Shown here: positions 47,933 to 55,287 of the stretch, in pieces
Layout of the letters: each line of letters starts with the position of its first letter
Numbering within the stretch: the stretch's first letter is position 1
Source: Amycolatopsis nalaikhensis
Lineage (GTDB): Bacteria; Actinomycetota; Actinomycetes; Mycobacteriales; Pseudonocardiaceae
Direction: 5' to 3'
NCBI RefSeq assembly: GCF_030264295.1
Contig: NZ_CP127173.1
Location: forward strand, 6,455,501-6,519,500
DNA length: 64,000 bases
Position numbers and translations under genes: made by a program
The notes under the pieces: model-generated
The model's input: the letters and a program-made list of their open reading frames with translations, nothing else
Told to the model about the DNA's origin: nothing
Databases searched by the model: none

Positions 47933-48859
47933 TCAGCGGCCCGTCCGGGCGGGGGTGCGGGTCCGGAGCAGGCTGGCGCCGACGGCGGTCACCAGGATCA
48001 GGCCGACCACGGCCAGCGACAGCCCCGTCGGGATCTTCCAGACCTCGAGCAGCAGCATCTTCACGCCGACCCAGACCAGGACCAGCGCCAAGCCGAGCTT
48101 CAGGTACACGAACCGGTGCATCAGGTCGGCCAGCAGGAAGTACAGCGCGCGCAGGCCGAGGATCGCGAACGCGTTCGACGTGAACACCAGGAACGGCTCC
48201 CGCGTCACCGCGAAGATCGCCGGGATCGAGTCCACCGCGAACACGATGTCGGTCACCTCGATCAGCACCAGCACCGCCAGCAACGGCGTCGCCACCCAGC
48301 GCCCGGCCTCGCGGACGAGGAACTTCCTGCCGTGCAACGACTCCGTCGACGGCACGAGCCGCCGGAACGCGCGCAGGACGACGTTGCGCTCGTAGTCCAC
48401 CTCCTGCTCGCGGTGCAGGGCCATCCGGATGCCGGTCAGCACGAGGAAAGCGCCGAACACGTACAGGATCCAGGCGAAACTCGCGAGCAACGCCGAGCCC
48501 GCGGCGATGAACACCGCCCGGAACACCAGCGCGCCCAGCACGCCGTAGAAGAGGATGCGGTGCTGGTGTTCGCGCGGGACGGCGAAGTAGCCGAAGATGA
48601 TCGCGAACACGAAGACGTTGTCGACCGCCAAGGACTTCTCGATGACGTACCCCGCGAAGTACTGCCCGGCGAACTCCGCGCCCCACGCCCACCAGACGAC
48701 GGCGCCGAACGCGACGCCGAGCACCACCCACACGCCGGACCACGCCAGGGCTTCGCGGACGCCGACGACGTGCGCCTTGCGGTGGGCGAACAGGTCGACC
48801 GCGAGCATGAGCAGGATGACGCCGAGCACAGCGGCCCAGGCCCAGATGGGAACGGTCAC
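47933..48859 (-). CDS. terC: TerC family integral membrane protein (probable manganese exporter)
   Basis: 308 residues from GTG 48859 (AGGAG upstream). Eight or nine membrane helices; the TerC signatures with acidic residues in helices are present: LMLAVDLFAHRKAHVV, YVIEKSLAVDNVFVFAIIFGYF and LIEVTDIVFAVDSIPAIFAVT. TerC/Alx/YkoY proteins export Mn2+ and help metallate secreted proteins. Translation appears controlled by an upstream yybP-ykoY-type riboswitch whose hairpin covers the ribosome site. Confidence 0.93.
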   Translation of the reverse strand: MTVPIWAWAAVLGVILLMLAVDLFAHRKAHVVGVREALAWSGVWVVLGVAFGAVVWWAWGAEFAGQYFAGYVIEKSLAVDNVFVFAIIFGYFAVPREHQHRILFYGVLGALVFRAVFIAAGSALLASFAWILYVFGAFLVLTGIRMALHREQEVDYERNVVLRAFRRLVPSTESLHGRKFLVREAGRWVATPLLAVLVLIEVTDIVFAVDSIPAIFAVTREPFLVFTSNAFAILGLRALYFLLADLMHRFVYLKLGLALVLVWVGVKMLLLEVWKIPTGLSLAVVGLILVTAVGASLLRTRTPARTGR

Positions 48860-48867
48860 GGCACACT

Positions 48868-48985
48868 CCTCCGGTTCGGTGGCGAACCGGAGGTCTTCCC
48901 GGCCACCCGAAGGTGGCGCCGGCACCGGGTCTGCGCCGAGGCAGCCGGATTGACGATGCCGGACCGGGCGGGTACTCCCCTCCGT
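48868..48985 (-). ncRNA. Probable yybP-ykoY (Mn2+) riboswitch in the terC leader
   Basis: The minus-strand leader carries the two conserved loops of the class: GGGGAGTA (about 48974-48981) at the 5' end and GGAAGACC (about 48892-48899) at the 3' end, separated by G+C-rich helices. An immediately following perfect 11-bp hairpin (48868-48878 / 48883-48893) has the terC Shine-Dalgarno GGAGG inside its 3' arm, and its 5' arm starts in the GACCTCCGG of the aptamer end. This fits a translational ON-switch with Mn2+. Recognition is by motif, not by covariance search. Confidence 0.75.
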
Positions 48986-48997
48986 CCACTCCAGAAT

Positions 48998-49015
48998 GAC
49001 GAACTGTGGTTCGTC
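48998..49015. promoter_or_regulatory. Palindromic operator upstream of the winged-helix gene
   Basis: GACGAAC (48998-49004), TGTG, GTTCGTC (49009-49015): a perfect 18-bp palindrome 30 bp before the HTH gene start and close to the 5' end of the terC leader, so it could control either. Probable self-regulation by the small winged-helix protein. Confidence 0.55.
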
Positions 49016-49044
49016 TGTCAAGTGTGGACGGCTAAGCTGCGCGC

Positions 49045-49326
49045 ATGGCTTCCTGGACGTTCCTGAGCAACCACGCGCACGTGCTGCTGTGCCTGGCCGA
49101 GGACCCGGACCGGAAGCTGCACGACATCGCCGAGCGGGTCGGCATCACCGAGCGCGGCGTGCAGCTGATCCTCGCGGACCTCATCGAGGGCGGGTACGTC
49201 GAACGCGAGCGCGTCGGACGGCGCAACCACTACACGCTGCACCCGGAAGGACGGCTGCGGCACCCGCTGGAGGCCCACCACCGGGTGGCCGACCTGGTCG
49301 CGGCCTTCGGCCCGGCGCGGCACTGA
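49045..49326 (+). CDS. Small winged-helix regulator (MarR/ArsR-like)
   Basis: 93 residues, essentially a bare winged helix: NHAHVLLCLAEDPDRKLHDIAERVGITERGVQLILADLIEGGYVERERVGRRNHYTLHPEG. No separate ligand domain; the C-terminal helix LEAHHRVADLVAAF probably dimerises. ATG 49045 without a strong Shine-Dalgarno. A perfect palindrome lies 30 bp upstream. Its target could be itself or the divergent terC. Confidence 0.82.
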   Translation: MASWTFLSNHAHVLLCLAEDPDRKLHDIAERVGITERGVQLILADLIEGGYVERERVGRRNHYTLHPEGRLRHPLEAHHRVADLVAAFGPARH

Positions 49327-49332
49327 CCGGCG

Positions 49333-50274
49333 TCAGGCGACCCACCGGCGGAACGCGGCCGGATCGGCGTTGCCGCCGCACACGATCGTGACGACGTGCT
49401 TCCCGGCGAAGCGGCCGGGATCTTCGAGGAGCGCCGCGATGCCCAGCGCCGCCGACGGTTCGACGACCAGGCCCGCGTGCTCGAACAGCAGCCGCATCCC
49501 GGCGATGATCGAGGATTCCCGGACCAGCACGGCGTCGTCGGCGACCTGCAGCAGATCGGCCAGGACCTCCGGGATGGGCCGCCGCCCGGCGACGCCGTCG
49601 GCGATCGTGTCCGTCGTGTCCGTGGTGACGACCCGTCGTTCGTGCCAGGAACGCGTCATCGCCGGGGCGCCGAGCGGCTGGACGCAGATCACCTCGGTGC
49701 CGGATGCCAGCGTCTTCACCACGTGCCCGACGCCGGTGGCGAGCGCGCCGCCGCCGAGGGCGATCAGGACGGCGTCGAACGGCGTGCCCACGAGTTCCAG
49801 CCCGATGGTCGCCGCGCCCTCGCACGTTTCGACGTCCAGGCTGTCTTCCACCAGCCGGATGCCGTCGTGGCGCGCGATCGCGGCCGCCCGCTCGCGCGCC
49901 AGCTCGTGGTCGCCGTCGACCAGCTCCAGCCTGGCCCCCAGCGCGCGGATCCGGGCGAGCTTCGCCGGTGTCGCGTAACGGGAAGCGACGACCGTGACGT
50001 CGAGTCCCCGGCCCCGCGCGGACCACGCGAGGGCTTGGCCGAGGTTGCCCGCGCTGGCGCACACCGCCGCCTGTCCGGCGAGCCCACCGGCGACCACCTC
50101 GGTGCCGCGGCCTTTGAAGCTGCGGACGGGGTTCGCCGTTTCGAGCTTGATGCTCACCGCACAGCCGAGGGCGGGTTCGAGGGCTTCGCAGCGGTACAGC
50201 GGCGTGTCGAGGAAGATCGGGTCGATCAGCGGGCGGGCCGCCTGGATCCGGGCGAGGTCGAGGCGTGTCTGCAC
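49333..50274 (-). CDS. PLP-dependent threonine/serine dehydratase-like enzyme
   Basis: 313 residues from GTG 50274, fold type II. Schiff-base Lys54 in VRSFKGRG (family SFKxRG), the substrate-loop CASAGNLGQALAW (S-A-G-N), the phosphate-binding GGGALATG, and VCGGNAD near the end. Reaction probably alpha,beta-elimination of a hydroxy-amino acid to a 2-oxo acid and ammonia; there is no ACT regulatory domain, so catabolic or accessory rather than IlvA. It lies 68 nt downstream of the LacI gene and may belong to the same regulon. Confidence 0.85.
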   Translation of the reverse strand: MQTRLDLARIQAARPLIDPIFLDTPLYRCEALEPALGCAVSIKLETANPVRSFKGRGTEVVAGGLAGQAAVCASAGNLGQALAWSARGRGLDVTVVASRYATPAKLARIRALGARLELVDGDHELARERAAAIARHDGIRLVEDSLDVETCEGAATIGLELVGTPFDAVLIALGGGALATGVGHVVKTLASGTEVICVQPLGAPAMTRSWHERRVVTTDTTDTIADGVAGRRPIPEVLADLLQVADDAVLVRESSIIAGMRLLFEHAGLVVEPSAALGIAALLEDPGRFAGKHVVTIVCGGNADPAAFRRWVA

Positions 50275-50342
50275 GGCCGCAGCGTAGTTCAGCGAGGCCC
50301 GCGCACGCCGGTGGTTTCCGGTGCGCGGCCGGGGACGCGGAT

Positions 50343-51356
50343 TCAGCAGGCGTCGACCGGGATTTCGCCCGAACCCCGCCGGAGGAAGCGGCACGGGACG
50401 GTCACCGTGCGGGCCGGGCTGCCCGGGGCGTTGATCCGGTCGAGTGCCAGTGCCGCCGCCTGGCGGCCGATCTCCTGCGGGTCGCGGACGACCGCCGAGA
50501 CACCCAACCCGGCCGTCAGGTCGTGTTCGTCCAGGCCGATGAACGCGGTCCGGCGCTGGTGGGCGATCCGGTCGAGCAGGACTCCCGTCGTGATGCCGAG
50601 GTTCAGCGCGACCACCGCGGTCGGCGGTTCGGGGCGTGCCATCAGCTTCGCGACCGCCGCCCTGGCCTCGTCCGGGGACGTGAGGTCGCCGACGACCAGG
50701 TCGGGGTTCTCGGCGACGTCGGTCCGGGCGAGCGCGGCGCGGAAGCCGTCGATCCGCTGCCGGGCGCGGAACGAGCCGGGCCGTCCGGCCAGCACCGCGA
50801 TGCGCCGGTGGCCCAGTTCGAGGAGCTGTCCGGTCGCCTGCCGCACGCCTTCGTCGTCGTCGGTCATCACTACGTCGGCCGCCAGCCCGTTGGCCGGGCG
50901 CCCGACGAGCACGACCGGCGTGCCGAACGTGTGCTCCGCGGCGAGGAAATCGCGGTCGTCGCCGTCCGGCATCATCAGCAGCGCGCTGACCCGGCGGTCG
51001 ATCATCGCGCGCGCCAGCTCGGGTTCGCGGGCGGGGTCGTCGTCGGTCGAGCCGATGACGAGGTGCAGCCCGGCGCGGCGCAGCTCCCGCTCGGCGCCCG
51101 CGGCGACGCCGGCCTGGAACACGTTGGTGAACCCGGCCGTCACCAGGCCGACGGCGCCCTCGCGGCCGCCCGTGCGCAGGTTCCGCGCGATCGGGTTGGG
51201 GGAGTAGCCCAATCGCTGCACCGCGGCGAGGACGCGCGCCCGCGTGTCCGCCTCGACGAGGGGCGAGTTCTGCAGCACCCGGGTCACCGTCGCCGTGCTC
51301 ACGCCGGCGGCGCTCGCGACCTCTCGCAGCGTCACGCGCCGCCCACCCTGTGCCAC
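50343..51356 (-). CDS. LacI-family transcriptional regulator
   Basis: 337 residues from GTG 51356 (GAGAGGGG 8 nt upstream). HTH and hinge: VTLREVASAAGVSTATVTRVLQNSPLVEADTRARVLAAVQRLGYSPNPIARNLRTG, followed by the periplasmic-binding-like core (VGLVTAGFTNVFQAGVAAG, STDDDPAREPEL, TAFIGLDEHDL). Divergent from the lyase-MFS operon; three copies of its probable operator lie between. The effector is probably the transported substrate; sugar or amino-acid derivative cannot be told apart. Confidence 0.93.
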   Translation of the reverse strand: MAQGGRRVTLREVASAAGVSTATVTRVLQNSPLVEADTRARVLAAVQRLGYSPNPIARNLRTGGREGAVGLVTAGFTNVFQAGVAAGAERELRRAGLHLVIGSTDDDPAREPELARAMIDRRVSALLMMPDGDDRDFLAAEHTFGTPVVLVGRPANGLAADVVMTDDDEGVRQATGQLLELGHRRIAVLAGRPGSFRARQRIDGFRAALARTDVAENPDLVVGDLTSPDEARAAVAKLMARPEPPTAVVALNLGITTGVLLDRIAHQRRTAFIGLDEHDLTAGLGVSAVVRDPQEIGRQAAALALDRINAPGSPARTVTVPCRFLRRGSGEIPVDAC

Positions 51357-51383
51357 CTTCGGCCCCTCTCGGTCTCCCGACCA

Positions 51384-51400
51384 ATGTAATCGTTGACATC
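51384..51400. promoter_or_regulatory. LacI operator O1
   Basis: ATGTAATCGTTGACATC, 28 bp upstream of the lacI-type start. Two positions differ from O2/O3. Its outer TGTnA...TnACA symmetry fits the LacI-family consensus TGTAAACGTTTACA. Confidence 0.72.
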
Positions 51401-51426
51401 GGGGAGGCGGTGGCTGACACTCCCTC

Positions 51427-51443
51427 ATGTCATCGTTTACATC
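51427..51443. promoter_or_regulatory. LacI operator O2
   Basis: ATGTCATCGTTTACATC, identical to O3, whose start is exactly 20 bp further on, that is two helical turns. Confidence 0.78.
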
Positions 51444-51446
51444 AGA

Positions 51447-51463
51447 ATGTCATCGTTTACATC
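51447..51463. promoter_or_regulatory. LacI operator O3
   Basis: ATGTCATCGTTTACATC, immediately before the GGAGG ribosome site (51464-51468) of the lyase gene. Occupancy would block transcription start or early elongation. Confidence 0.78.
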
Positions 51464-51477
51464 CGGAGGTGCCTTCG

Positions 51478-52965
51478 ATGGAGCCGGTGCTGACCGACGG
51501 GCGGCTGGGCGCGCGGCCCGACCCCGGCCTGGTGGCCCACGTCAACGCGGTCGAGCTGGCCGACGAGGTCGCCGCGGCCGCGGAGTACGTCCGCGTCGAC
51601 CTGGCGCACGTCCTCATGCTGACCCGACAGGGCGTGTTCGACCGAGCGCACGGCCGCTCGCTGGCGCGGGCGCTGCTGCGGCTGCTGGACGACGACCCCG
51701 CGCGCGTGCTGGCCGGCGATCCGGCGCGGGGCACGATCGCGCTCCAGCTCGAGCGGTACCTGGAGGAGCGGTGCGGGCCGGCGGGCCTGGACATCCAGCG
51801 GGCACGCAGCCGGATCGACCAGAAGGCGACCGGCGTGCGGCTGGCGAACCGCGCGGCCCTGCTCCCGGTGCTGGTCGGGCTCGTCGACCTCGGCCGGGTC
51901 CTGCTGGCCGCGGCGGACGACCACGACGACGTCCTCGCCCCCGGCTACACCCACCTGCAGCACGCCCAGCCGACCACGCTCGGGCACTACTTCAACGCCC
52001 ACTACTGGGTCGTCTCCCGCAACCTCGCCCGCGTGCGGCAGCTGTACGAGCGCCTGAACGAATGCCCGCTCGGCGGCGCGGCCCACAGCGGGACGTCCTG
52101 GCCGATCGACCGCGAGGCGACCGCCGCGCACCTCGGGTTCGCCCGGCCGGTCCGCAACGCGCGTGACGCCGGTCTGTCCGCGATGGACACCGGGGCCGAG
52201 CTGGCCGCCACGCTGGGGCTGGTGCTGTCGGGGGCCGCCCGGTGCGCGTCCGACCTCTACTACTGGTCGTCGTCGGAAGTAGGGCTGGTGCGCCTGGCCG
52301 CGTCGCTGTGCGGCACGTCGAGCATGATGCCGCAGAAGCGCAATCCCATTGTCCTGGAACGCATCCGCGGCCTGGCGGGCGAAGCGGCCGGGTGGGGCGC
52401 CGCCCAGCTCGGCGTGCTGCATTTCGCCACCTCCACCGACGCCGACCAGGGGTACGTCCACAACCGGCTGCCCGGTTACTGCCGCGAGACCGCCGGTGCG
52501 CTCGGCCTGCTCGGGCAGGTCGTGCGCACCCTCGAGGTCGACGTCGAACGCCTCGCGCGGTCGGCGGGCAGGCATTGGTCGACGGCGAGTGCGCTGGCCG
52601 ACGACCTGGTGCGCGCCCATGGCCTCAGCTTCCGCGCCGCGCACGACGTCGTCGCCCGGTTCGTCGCCGCGCACGAAGCGGCGGGCGAACCGGACGGGAC
52701 CGTGTGGCCGGACCTCGCCGAAGGGCCGTTGCGCGAGTACCCGGCCGCGCGGCTGGCCGAGCTCCTGGATCCGCGGGCGTTCGTCGAGAGCCGGGACAGT
52801 CCCGGGGGCACGGCCGCGGTCCGCCGCAAGGAGCTCGCCGCCGAAGCGGCGCACGACTTCGAAGCCCACCGCTCGGCGGTCGAAGCGATCACCGAGTCCG
52901 TCTCCGGGGCCGAAGCGCGGCTCCTGCGTGCTGCCCGCGCGCTGGCCGAAGAGCCGCCCGCCTGA
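51478..52965 (+). CDS. Argininosuccinate lyase-like enzyme (fumarase/aspartase superfamily)
   Basis: 495 residues from ATG 51478 (GGAGG 9 nt upstream). Superfamily regions are all present: PGYTHLQHAQPTTLGHY (catalytic His helper), GGAAHSGTSWPIDRE, and the mobile signature loop GTSSMMPQKRNP with catalytic Ser around 281-282. The family cleaves a C-N bond to release fumarate from a substituted aspartate. Because it is LacI-controlled, paired with an MFS transporter and away from arg genes, a catabolic role on an imported N-substituted aspartate seems more likely than arginine synthesis. Confidence 0.85.
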   Translation: MEPVLTDGRLGARPDPGLVAHVNAVELADEVAAAAEYVRVDLAHVLMLTRQGVFDRAHGRSLARALLRLLDDDPARVLAGDPARGTIALQLERYLEERCGPAGLDIQRARSRIDQKATGVRLANRAALLPVLVGLVDLGRVLLAAADDHDDVLAPGYTHLQHAQPTTLGHYFNAHYWVVSRNLARVRQLYERLNECPLGGAAHSGTSWPIDREATAAHLGFARPVRNARDAGLSAMDTGAELAATLGLVLSGAARCASDLYYWSSSEVGLVRLAASLCGTSSMMPQKRNPIVLERIRGLAGEAAGWGAAQLGVLHFATSTDADQGYVHNRLPGYCRETAGALGLLGQVVRTLEVDVERLARSAGRHWSTASALADDLVRAHGLSFRAAHDVVARFVAAHEAAGEPDGTVWPDLAEGPLREYPAARLAELLDPRAFVESRDSPGGTAAVRRKELAAEAAHDFEAHRSAVEAITESVSGAEARLLRAARALAEEPPA

Positions 52966-53005
52966 TCTTCCGTCCGTTACCGTCACCTCGACAAAGGAGT
53001 CACCC

Positions 53006-54310
53006 GTGGCCACACCACGTCCCGACACGCCTTCGCTCGCCGCGGAACCGCCGGAAAGCGGGCCGGAGCAGGCCCGGCGGCTGACCGGGCAGCCCGTCGG
53101 CCGCCTGTTCGTCGGCCTCTACGTGCTCGCCATCGTCGGCGTGTGGGTCGCCCTGCTGACCCCCGCCTCGGTCACGCTGGCGCTGCGGATCGCCGACCTC
53201 GACCCGGCGGGCAAGGCGTCCTCGCTCGCCCTGGTGACCGGCGTCGGCGCGATCTTCGCGATGGTCTCCAACCCGGTCTTCGGGCGGCTCAGCGACCTCT
53301 GCACCTCCCGGTGGGGACGGCGGCGGCCGTTCATGGTGGGCGGCGTCGCCTGCGGCGTGGTCTCCCTGGTCGTCATCGGGATCGCCCCGTCGATCCCGGT
53401 GGTGCTGCTGGGGTGGTGCCTGACGCAGGTGGCCCTCAACGCCGCCGTCGCCGCGTTGATCGCCGTGCTGCCCGACCGCGTGCCCGAGCACCGCCGGGGC
53501 ACCGTCTCCGGGCTGATGGGCATGACGAACCAGGTCGCGCAGGTGGCGGGCACGTTCCTGGTGCAGTTCACCGGCACCCGCGGCCTGGGGATGTTCGTCG
53601 TCCCGGCCGTGATCGGGCTGGTGCTGGTGCTCGCTTTCGCCTGCTACCTCAAGGAAGTCCCGAAGACGCGGGCGGAGCTGCCCCGGCTGTCGTGGGCGAG
53701 CTTCCCGCGCAGCCTGTGGATCAACCCGTTGCGGCACCGCGACTTCGCGTGGGCGTTCCTGAGCCGGTTCCTGGTGTGGGTCGGGAAGTCGCTGCTGCTG
53801 ACCTACAAGACGTACTTCCTCATGGACCACCTCGGCTACAGCAGCGCCCGCGCCGCCGCGGTGCTCGGCTGGACGATGCTCATCCTCGGGATCGGCGTGG
53901 TCGTGGCCAGCAACGTCGCGGGCTGGCTGTCCGACCTCGTGCGGCGGCGCAAGGTGTTCATCATCGCGGCTTCACTGCTCTTCGGCACCGGCATGGTGGT
54001 CATCGCGACCTCGTCGACGCTCACCGGGTTCCTCGTCGGTGTCGCGATCGCCGGGATCGGGCAGGGCACCTACGTGGGTGTCGACTACGCGCTCGTGGCG
54101 TCCGTGCTGCCGGACCGCGAAACCGGCGCGGCCAAGGGCATGGGCGTGTTCAACATCGCCAACGCCTTGCCGCAGACCGTCGCGCCCGCGATCGCGCCGC
54201 TGTTCCTCGCCATCGGCGGCGGCCACAACTACGCCGCGCTTTACCTCAGCGCGGCCGGGTTCGCCATCGTCGGGGCGATCGTCGCCCAGCTGATCCGCGG
54301 CGTGCGCTGA
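53006..54310 (+). CDS. MFS transporter, cotranscribed with the lyase
   Basis: 434 residues from GTG 53006 (AAAGGAG 5 nt upstream), twelve predicted membrane helices after a ~30-residue cytoplasmic N-terminus. The loop 2-3 motif SDLCTSRWGRRRPFMVGG is of the GPH/sucrose-transporter style, and SDLVRRRKVF repeats it in the second half. 40 nt behind the lyase gene, so same LacI-regulated operon; probably imports the lyase substrate. Substrate type is not readable from sequence. Confidence 0.88.
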   Translation: MATPRPDTPSLAAEPPESGPEQARRLTGQPVGRLFVGLYVLAIVGVWVALLTPASVTLALRIADLDPAGKASSLALVTGVGAIFAMVSNPVFGRLSDLCTSRWGRRRPFMVGGVACGVVSLVVIGIAPSIPVVLLGWCLTQVALNAAVAALIAVLPDRVPEHRRGTVSGLMGMTNQVAQVAGTFLVQFTGTRGLGMFVVPAVIGLVLVLAFACYLKEVPKTRAELPRLSWASFPRSLWINPLRHRDFAWAFLSRFLVWVGKSLLLTYKTYFLMDHLGYSSARAAAVLGWTMLILGIGVVVASNVAGWLSDLVRRRKVFIIAASLLFGTGMVVIATSSTLTGFLVGVAIAGIGQGTYVGVDYALVASVLPDRETGAAKGMGVFNIANALPQTVAPAIAPLFLAIGGGHNYAALYLSAAGFAIVGAIVAQLIRGVR

Positions 54311-54314
54311 CCGG

Positions 54315-55169
54315 TCAGTCCTCGGCCTCGGCGTCGGTGATCGTGTCGAGCACCTCGGCCGCGATGGCCCGGGCCGCGGGCTTGATCTCGGCGCTGAGGG
54401 CGAAGAACCGCTCCTGGGCCGGTTCGGCGGGCCAGTCGGCCGGCAGGTGCTCGCGGGGCAGCCGCGGGTCGGCGCGGATCGTCTGCAGCCAGCCGGACTC
54501 CAGGAGCAGGTCGCGGGCCAGGCTGTCCGGGGCGTGCGCGGGCGGGTCCTCCCAGCGGGCCAGGAACGCCCGGTAGCGCTCGGCCAGCCGCTCGACGTCC
54601 CAGGCCTCGCGGATGATCTCGGCCAGGTCGGTCGGCGGGAGGGCGCGGGCCTGGAAGACCTTGACGTGCTCGTCCGCGCCGAGGCCGTCGAGCAGCGGCG
54701 GGACGTCGACGTCGCCCGGCGCGATCCACAGCCCGCCCTGGAGGCCGCCGAACCCGGCCCACAGCAGGCGGGAACGCAGGGCGTGCCGCTGCCGCTGCCA
54801 CGACTCGGGCATCGAAAACCCGAGGAGCGTCCAGGTGCCGTCCCACTGCCGGTCGACGACGCCGTCGCGCCACATGCGCCGCTCGCCGTCGTGCAGGATC
54901 GCCCGCGACCGGTCGGTCAGTCCGATGTAGACGTTGCGGCCGCGGCGCACCCGGTGCAGCAGGCCGCGCCGGGCCATCCGGCTCAGTGTGGACCGGGTGG
55001 CGTGCTCGGAGATCCCGGCGCGGTCCAGCACGTCCAGCACGCTCGCGGTCGCGACGTGGATGCCGCGGTCGAGGACGTGCCCGCCGAGGAACGCGAGCAG
55101 CAGCGCCTGGGGCCGCGGGGTCTCGGCACCTACGCCCTCCTCGGCCTCCGGCACGGCTAGATCGGTCAC
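54315..55169 (-). CDS. PaaX-family transcriptional regulator
   Basis: 284 residues from GTG 55169. N-terminal winged helix (PRPQALLLAFLGGHVLDRG, ISEHATRSTLSRMARRGLLHRVRRGRNVYIGLT), the central PaaX domain (WDGTWTLLGFSMPESWQRQRHALRSRLLWAGFG) and the C-terminal effector-linked domain (YRAFLARWEDPP). PaaX proteins bind acyl-CoA ligands such as phenylacetyl-CoA. Divergent from the MFS/secreted-hydrolase operon, which it probably represses. No paa genes are in the window. Confidence 0.9.
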   Translation of the reverse strand: MTDLAVPEAEEGVGAETPRPQALLLAFLGGHVLDRGIHVATASVLDVLDRAGISEHATRSTLSRMARRGLLHRVRRGRNVYIGLTDRSRAILHDGERRMWRDGVVDRQWDGTWTLLGFSMPESWQRQRHALRSRLLWAGFGGLQGGLWIAPGDVDVPPLLDGLGADEHVKVFQARALPPTDLAEIIREAWDVERLAERYRAFLARWEDPPAHAPDSLARDLLLESGWLQTIRADPRLPREHLPADWPAEPAQERFFALSAEIKPAARAIAAEVLDTITDAEAED

Positions 55170-55242
55170 GTCGCGAGCATAAGCGACGTTGACATTGGGC
55201 AGACTGTTGACTGCGGTCTCAAATTTGCCTAACGTTCGACCC

Positions 55243-55262
55243 CGCGTGACACGGGTCACGCG
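55243..55262. promoter_or_regulatory. Palindromic operator upstream of the MHS transporter
   Basis: CGCGTGAC (55243-55250), ACGG, GTCACGCG (55255-55262): a perfect 20-bp palindrome 26 bp before the transporter start in the PaaX-MFS divergent gap. Candidate PaaX site, although known PaaX sites differ. Confidence 0.5.
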
Positions 55263-55287
55263 AGGTCGGCGACGGGTGGAACACGCG

